NCBI RefSeq assembly: GCF_034190915.1
Contig: NW_026947484.1
Location: forward strand, 207,402,657 to 207,466,656
DNA from: Cavia porcellus
Lineage: Eukaryota > Chordata > Mammalia > Rodentia > Caviidae
Direction: 5' to 3'
Length of the DNA: 64,000 bases
In this document: positions 59,286-64,000 of the stretch, in pieces
Layout: every line of letters begins with the position of its first letter
Position numbering within the stretch: the stretch's first letter is position 1
The notes under the pieces: generated by a model
What the model was told of the DNA's origin: nothing
Database searches by the model: none
Seen by the model: only the letters and a program-made list of their open reading frames with translations
Position numbers and translations under genes: made by a program

Positions 59286-59510
59286 TTTAAAGAGAATACA
59301 AAAATGATACAGAATTTCAATATAAGACAATAGAAAATTAACAATAGTTATTATATTGTATATTGTTGACTTCAAAACATTTGCTCATATTTTCAGATGT
59401 AGGTATCCCAAATTGATCAAACATATATGCATTAACTGTTCCTTTCAATGAATAGAATGAGCAGTACAATTATGTTTGCTATCTTGTGCATATATGTTTA
59501 AAATGTGCAT
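59286..59510 (-). mobile_element. LINE-1 3' UTR fragment, antisense
   Basis: 'tttttaaagagaatacaaaa' is the tail edge. 'aacaatagttattatattgt' and 'gcattaactgttcctttcaa' match 47085-47330. Confidence 0.75.
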
Positions 59511-60164
59511 ATATGATTATAAATTGTTGAAAGCAGAATGTGAAAAGAAAAGATGTGCTTTATTCCAATGTGTGTTTTTAAAATGAATGTCAAGTTTCAG
59601 ACTCAAACAACCCCCTTTTCCTTTTTTCTTGTGACTACAGATGAGTTGGAGCAGTTATTTGGCCATAAATATGAAAATAAAATGAATTAAGGTAATATTT
59701 CTGTACCAGTTTGAATAATTTGTCTCTTTATTTATAAACTAGAATACAATAGGGAACTAATATTTGTTTCATATTTAACATGTTAGACAAATGATGAAAA
59801 AATTGATAACATATAAGAGTGAAAAACATATGTAAAGATGAAAAAAGCAAAAATACTACAAAAGACAAATTTAATGTTAAATATAAATTTGACAGTTTTA
59901 ATCAGTGAGAAACAGAAGATATTGTGTGATATTTGATTCTATCAGGTAAAGTTTTTAGTATTAATGTATTTCAAGTAATATCAAGGTCATAAATACAGTA
60001 AAAACTACTTATTTATCTGAAACCAAAGGGAGCTAGCTATCTTGCATTTTACCCTTCTGCACATAATTGAAACAAAAGTGGTGTCCTGCATTTTACACAG
60101 CCAGGCTACATATTTAGAAAAATATGAAACAAAAATATGTGATTACTTTTGCAGTTAGAAGAGT
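59511..60164. other. Unassigned AT-rich DNA
   Basis: Nothing recognised. Confidence 0.4.
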
Positions 60165-60540
60165 GTCTTAGTTACTTTTTACTCATCACTGGGACAAAAA
60201 TACCTGAAGCCCAAAGTTGGGAAAAGAAATCTTTATTTCTTAGAGTTTTTTGGAGGTTTCAGTCCATACTCAGTTGGCTCCAAGGCAGAGTGGTATGGCA
60301 GGGCTGCAGTTCATGGAGGCTGCAAACAGCAAGGAGGAAACTGCCAAGAGAGATAGACACAGCTTCTTCCTGCCATTACCTTGTATGCTAGCTCCAGGCC
60401 TAGGTGGGCCTAGCACTGACACCATCAATCCAAGCATTACACAACCAATCACAAATGCACAATGCAAATGAATGAGACTTTGGGGCTACTGATGTAAACC
60501 ATGACAAAGAGGAAAATTCTCTTAGCAATGCATAAAAGGC
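60165..60540. repeat. Interspersed repeat, same family as 12099-12485
   Basis: 'gtcttagttactttttactc', 'gaaatctttatttcttagag', 'tttcagtccatactcagttg' and 'tgatgtaaaccatgacaaag' keep the block order of the copy at 12.1 kb. The family name is not determined. Confidence 0.6.
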
Positions 60541-60551
60541 ATTATCTGTAA

Positions 60552-60643
60552 GGCCAGGGATTTACCTCAATGGCTCAAGTGCTTGTGTGGTAAGCTCAAG
60601 GTTGAGAGTTTGGTTCCTGGTACCAAAATAAACAAATAAAAGG
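60552..60643 (+). repeat. ID-type SINE with TSD
   Basis: 'ggccagggatttacctcaat', 'agtgcttgtgtggtaagctc', 'ggttcctggtaccaaaataa'. The near-repeat cattatctgtaa (60540-60551) and cactaactgtaa (60645-60656) is the target site. Confidence 0.85.
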
Positions 60644-60689
60644 AACACTAACTGTAAAAGATTGATGAATACAAATAGATCATGATAAG

Positions 60690-61034
60690 ATTATATCCAA
60701 ATATGAGGAGTGTAAAACAAAAGAGGCCTTTATTCTGAGAACATGGAGAGACAAAACCAAAACACCCCCTGACCAATGGAGTCCGGCTTTCTCTCTGGTG
60801 GACACGTGGCATGGGGGGGTATATAAGTAGCCTCAGTTTGAGGTGGAACCTAAGGCTGCATTAGGGGTGCATGGGTAGCCCATTGTTCTTCCTTTGGTGC
60901 CATAGGTAAATTCCTAGAGGTGGGGAAGATGGAGTCACAGGTAAATTCCTAGGGGTGGGGGAGAAAGGAGCTCCTTGGTTCTGCCTCTAAGGCTTCACCA
61001 GCTACAGTGTCCTGTCTTGGCCAAAACTCTTTCA
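60690..61034 (-). repeat. 3' LTR of endogenous retrovirus
   Basis: On the minus strand the LTR seems to begin TGAAAGAG at 61034, a gammaretrovirus-like LTR start. It contains a TATA-type box (plus-strand tatataag at 60820-60827) and a polyadenylation signal AATAAA (plus-strand tttatt at 60729-60734). The right (U5) end is unclear: TTTTACA at 60711 would leave a very short U5, so the end may lie up to 50 bp further. A 35-bp direct tandem lies in the U3 part at 60904-60973. The 5' LTR is outside the window, so the two LTRs cannot be compared for age. Confidence 0.65.
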
Positions 61035-61807
61035 TATCCCATCTTATGATTATTATTATGAAAAGGGATGAAGATTTCTCTCTTTAACTACTTCCGGCTG
61101 GCAGGAGGCGAAGTACTGGAGTCTAGAGGAGTCGACAGGATGACGTTGATGCCAGGTGTTTTAGGCAGGACAACTTCACTGGTGAATGCACATATGTTAG
61201 ACTAGAAAAAAAAAGAGACAAGATGTTATGAGGAGACATGACACTATCGTATTTAAAGACCCGGGTGAGATAAAGGGAAAGTTGCCTTTGATTTAGACAT
61301 GTCATTATATCAGGACGATGTTGAGGTTGGATCATTGTCACTGTGAGGTAGAATTCTGAAAAATAAATGTGGGGTTAGGAGGAGTTAAGTTATGAGAGGT
61401 GATTATTCCCCCATCTGAAAGCATAAAAGTTAAGAGGGTAGGTGTATAAAACTTGTCTCCGGGCCAGGAGTTAAAGTGGAAAAAATAGGGGGAGCAGGGA
61501 AGGCAGTGGCTGTACCATTATAAGGAAGGTGAGGGCTTAGGCTTTCAGGGATGTCACGTTTAACCAGACAGCTGAGGGTAGAAAGAACTTCGACAGTCAT
61601 CACAAGAACATGATGTGGGAGTCTTTAGGAAAGACTGTCAAGACTGTAAAAATGATCATTAATAGAATGTAAGAAATTAGGAACCAAAGTGGACAACAAA
61701 ATATGATTTAGCCTGTTAACTATGGCTGCAAGGCCTTTGTGAAACAGAGATGGGTGGGTGACAAAAGATGAGATGTCCACTCAGAATAATCAGATTTAGG
61801 GCTGGGA
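61035..61807 (-). other. ERV segment between integrase and LTR, no env recognised
   Basis: About 770 bp follow the integrase end. They are too short for a full env (normally near 2 kb) and I see no surface/transmembrane motifs such as CWLC, a fusion peptide or a membrane anchor. The 72-codon frame at 61123-61341 has none of these. Most env sequence was lost, or was absent in the copied RNA. Confidence 0.55.
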
Positions 61808-62435
61808 GGGCACCTCTTAGCCTGAGTGATATGAAATCAGTGGTCAGCAACTTTGACCACTGTAGGGGTAGCCAAGTAGACCAGATAAGGGCCACTCCAC
61901 CTTGGTTGTAGTCCTGTGGATTTAGAACATCTGAGATAAATTAGATCTCCTGGGGATATGGGAGAATCTGGTTTGGCCTCTCCAGAGTGTTGTGGAAGGC
62001 AGAGATCAGCATGTTATCGCAACAAATGTCAGAGGAAGGGGAGGAACGGACATAGTCAGCAAGGGGAGGGAGATTTTGGGGAGTAGGAAGATTGTGGAGT
62101 AAGAATGGCCTGCTGTACATAAGTTCAAAAGGACTTAAGAAAGTAGGAGCCCAGGGAAGTGCCCTGAGCTTGGCTAAGGCTAAGGGCAAAATTTGAGGCC
62201 AAGGTTGGTGTGGTTCTAAAGTGAGTTTTGTAAGGTGTGTCTTTGTGAGGCCATTTGCCTTTTCTACTTTCCCTGAGGATTGTGGATGGTATGGGATGTG
62301 TAGGTGCCAGGTGATGTGTAAGCTTGAGGATATCTGTTGAGTGATCTGAGAAATAAAGGCGGCACCATTATCTGACTGAATACTCTGAGGTAGACCAAAC
62401 CTTGGAATGATTTCTTGTATTATGACTTTGGTCAT
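61808..62435 (-). pseudogene. ERV integrase: catalytic core (part) and C-terminal domain
   Basis: Integrase inserts retroviral DNA into the host genome. In the frame 61941-62435 the second and third acidic residues of the D,D-35-E triad are intact: Asp22 in QSDNG and Glu58 in GKVEKANG, exactly 35 residues apart. The core ends around 61941, and a frameshift then moves the C-terminal SH3-like domain (GPYLVYLATPTVVKV) into another frame, ending near 61808. The type is gammaretrovirus-like (class I ERV), judged from this C-terminal block. The protein is not made intact. Confidence 0.9.
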
Positions 62436-63474
62436 CAGCAGTTTCCCTGTTTGTGGGAAACACTTCTATCCATCCTGAAAAGGTACAAACAAAGGTGAGA
62501 AGATATTTGAGAGTTTTGTGGTGCAGCATGTGTGTAAAATCTATCTGCCAGTCCTGACCACAGGTGTGTCCTCGAAACTGATGGGTAGGAAAGGAAGGGG
62601 GTGCCATACTTCCCTGAGGAGAGGTCCTAGCAGAGAGATAACAGGTGTGAGTAATCTTAAAAATGATAGCTTTTAGAAAAGGGTGTGTGACTATTGGGGC
62701 TAACAGTTTGTATAGGGCCTGTGATCCTATATGAAAACAGTTGTGTAAGTCAGTGATGATGTCTAAGGCCTGTTGATGTGGGAGAACAAGTTTAGATCCC
62801 TGAAAAATCCATCCCCGAGTGTTTTGTGTGTAACCTGATTTATGAAGTAGCTGTAACTGCTCTGGTGAATAATTAAGCTGAGGTAGACTGTTTGGGACTA
62901 ACCAGAGAAGATGAGAAGGGCAGGGCCCTTGTGCAGCTAACTTGGCTTGTGAATCTGCAAAGGCATTGCCTTGAGCAATAGGATGTGTAGAGTTTTGGTG
63001 TCCTCTACAATGAATAACTGCTGCCTGCTTTGGAAGTTGGGCTGCCTCTAGAAGTTTAAGGATAAGGGGAGCATTAATGATGGGGCTTCCTTGAGTGGTA
63101 ATAAAACCCTGTTCTTGCCAGATAGAGGCATGAGAGTATAAAATGCTAAATGTATACTTTGAGTCAGTGTATATATTTATAATCTTGTCCTTTGCTAATG
63201 TAAGAGCCCTTGTAAGGGCAATAAGTTCTGTCCTCTGTGATGAGGTGCCAAGTGGCAGTAGATTTGCCTCTATAACTTTTGACTGGTTAACTATTACATA
63301 TCCTGCCTTCTTTTGGTTGTCTGTGTTTGTTGAGCTGCCTTCTATGAACCATGTGTTAAAGGCTAAAGAGAGAGGTGTGCTACTAATGTGAGGGAAAGGG
63401 GTGGGAGTCATCTGTAAAAACTCAATATAGTCATGGTGAGGATGGCCCTCTGAGGTGGGAAGTAAGGTTGCCAC
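62368..63474 (-). pseudogene. ERV pol: RNase H and integrase N-terminus
   Basis: A 368-codon open frame, the longest in the window. Residues about 38-180 are RNase H, which removes the RNA strand during reverse transcription. The usual TDGS has become IEGS (Glu45), while Glu83, Asp104 and Asp174 of the active site remain. Integrase follows: zinc-binding His244 and His248 and Cys278 are kept, but the second Cys is Ser281. The first catalytic Asp is Asp311 (WQIDFT). The frame leaves the integrase reading near residue 345 through a frameshift, and the core continues in the frame at 61941-62435, which overlaps by 68 bp. The first codon shown is GTG; the true pol frame continues upstream and this is not a real start. 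Confidence 0.92.
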
Positions 63475-64000
63475 ATTAAGAGGACCACTAGTTGCAATAG
63501 AGATGCAAGATTCTTGAGAGAGAGCTAAGTGTACCTGTTGAAGGGGAGAAGGGTCATTAGGGCAGGGAGTACCTTATGTCAGATAAGCTCACGTAGGTGA
63601 TGAGGTGAGTGTACTGTAATAGATTGCCCTAATGTAAACTTCTCAGCTTCCTGTGTCAGGAGGGCTGCAGCTGCAAGAGCTTGGAGACAAGGAGCCCACT
63701 CTTTTACTGTGTGATCTAACTGTTTTGACAAGTAAGCTACTGCTTGAAAAGAAGGTCCCTTTTTGTGTCCTAGTACACCTATAGCATTGTGAGCCTGAGA
63801 AGTATTGTATAGGGTGAAAGGTTGGGTGGGATCAGGAAGGGTAAGAGCTGGAGCTTTTAGGAGAGCCTCTATTAATTTCTGAAAGGAGGCATGTATGGGC
63901 CTAGTAGGGTCCGGGGGTTCTGAAAAGGGACACTTAGTAGCCTCATAGAGGGGTTGAGCTAGGGCTGCAAAGTTAGGAATCCAGAGACGAAATAAATGAG
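63475..64000 (-). pseudogene. ERV pol: reverse transcriptase connection region, cut by window edge
   Basis: Upstream of RNase H the minus strand reads the connection part of a class I ERV reverse transcriptase, with blocks such as YLSKQLDHTVKEWAPCLQAL. A stop and a frame change lie at about 63570-63600 between it and the RNase H frame. The polymerase core, gag, the primer binding site and the 5' LTR would be to the right, outside this window. Confidence 0.85.

Noticed and set aside
61123..61341. 72-codon frame as an envelope remnant
   Set aside because: No envelope motif, signal peptide or membrane anchor is visible; position alone is not enough.
63143..63391. 82-codon plus-strand frame at the right end
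   Set aside because: It lies wholly antisense to the RNase H region of the retroviral pol.

Overview
This is AT-rich mammalian nuclear DNA from a gene-poor region. I find no exon of a host protein gene that I can defend and no functional RNA gene. The organism is most likely a rodent outside the mouse/rat group. The short interspersed repeats are 7SL-derived B1-type units, tRNA-derived ID-type units, and fused B1-ID composites; such composites are known from squirrel-, dormouse- and beaver-like rodents. I cannot name the species.

Layout. 1-10 kb: an ancient, decayed LINE-1 on the minus strand (about 1.19-3.29 kb), several SINEs (two ID copies near 3.9 and 5.9 kb look young and have clear target-site duplications), and the C-terminal remnant of a mariner-like transposase near 9.93-10.12 kb. 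10-24 kb: LINE-1 3' ends, ID/B1 copies, MIR and MER5-like fossils, and long microsatellites. 24.8-30.1 kb: a plus-strand LINE-1 of about 5.4 kb, rich in stops and missing part of ORF2. 31-36 kb: B1 and MIR copies and a candidate solo LTR. 36.95-37.9 kb: the only GC-richer, CpG-containing island-like segment, which carries a 55-bp inverted repeat and runs directly into a truncated LINE-1 (37.9-38.75 kb). 38.75-47 kb: old MIR, L1M and transposase fossils and TA-rich tandem repeats. 47-59.5 kb: a cluster of LINE-1 3' ends, one with a 5' inversion, ending in a near full-length but mutated minus-strand LINE-1 (about 52.43-59.05 kb). 60.7-64 kb: the 3' half of a class I (gammaretrovirus-like) endogenous retrovirus on the minus strand, with RT connection, RNase H and integrase regions followed by non-coding sequence and a 3' LTR. 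The provirus runs off the right edge.

The coding sequences present belong to mobile elements: LINE-1 ORF1 and ORF2, retroviral pol and mariner-type transposase. All are broken by stops, frameshifts or truncation. The B1 and ID SINEs encode nothing; SINEs of this kind are known to be mobilised by LINE-1 machinery, and the A-rich tails and target-site duplications here fit that. I see no new biological system. The most unusual places are the CpG-containing segment with its asymmetric inverted repeat at 36.95-37.9 kb and the env-less retroviral half at 60.7-64 kb.
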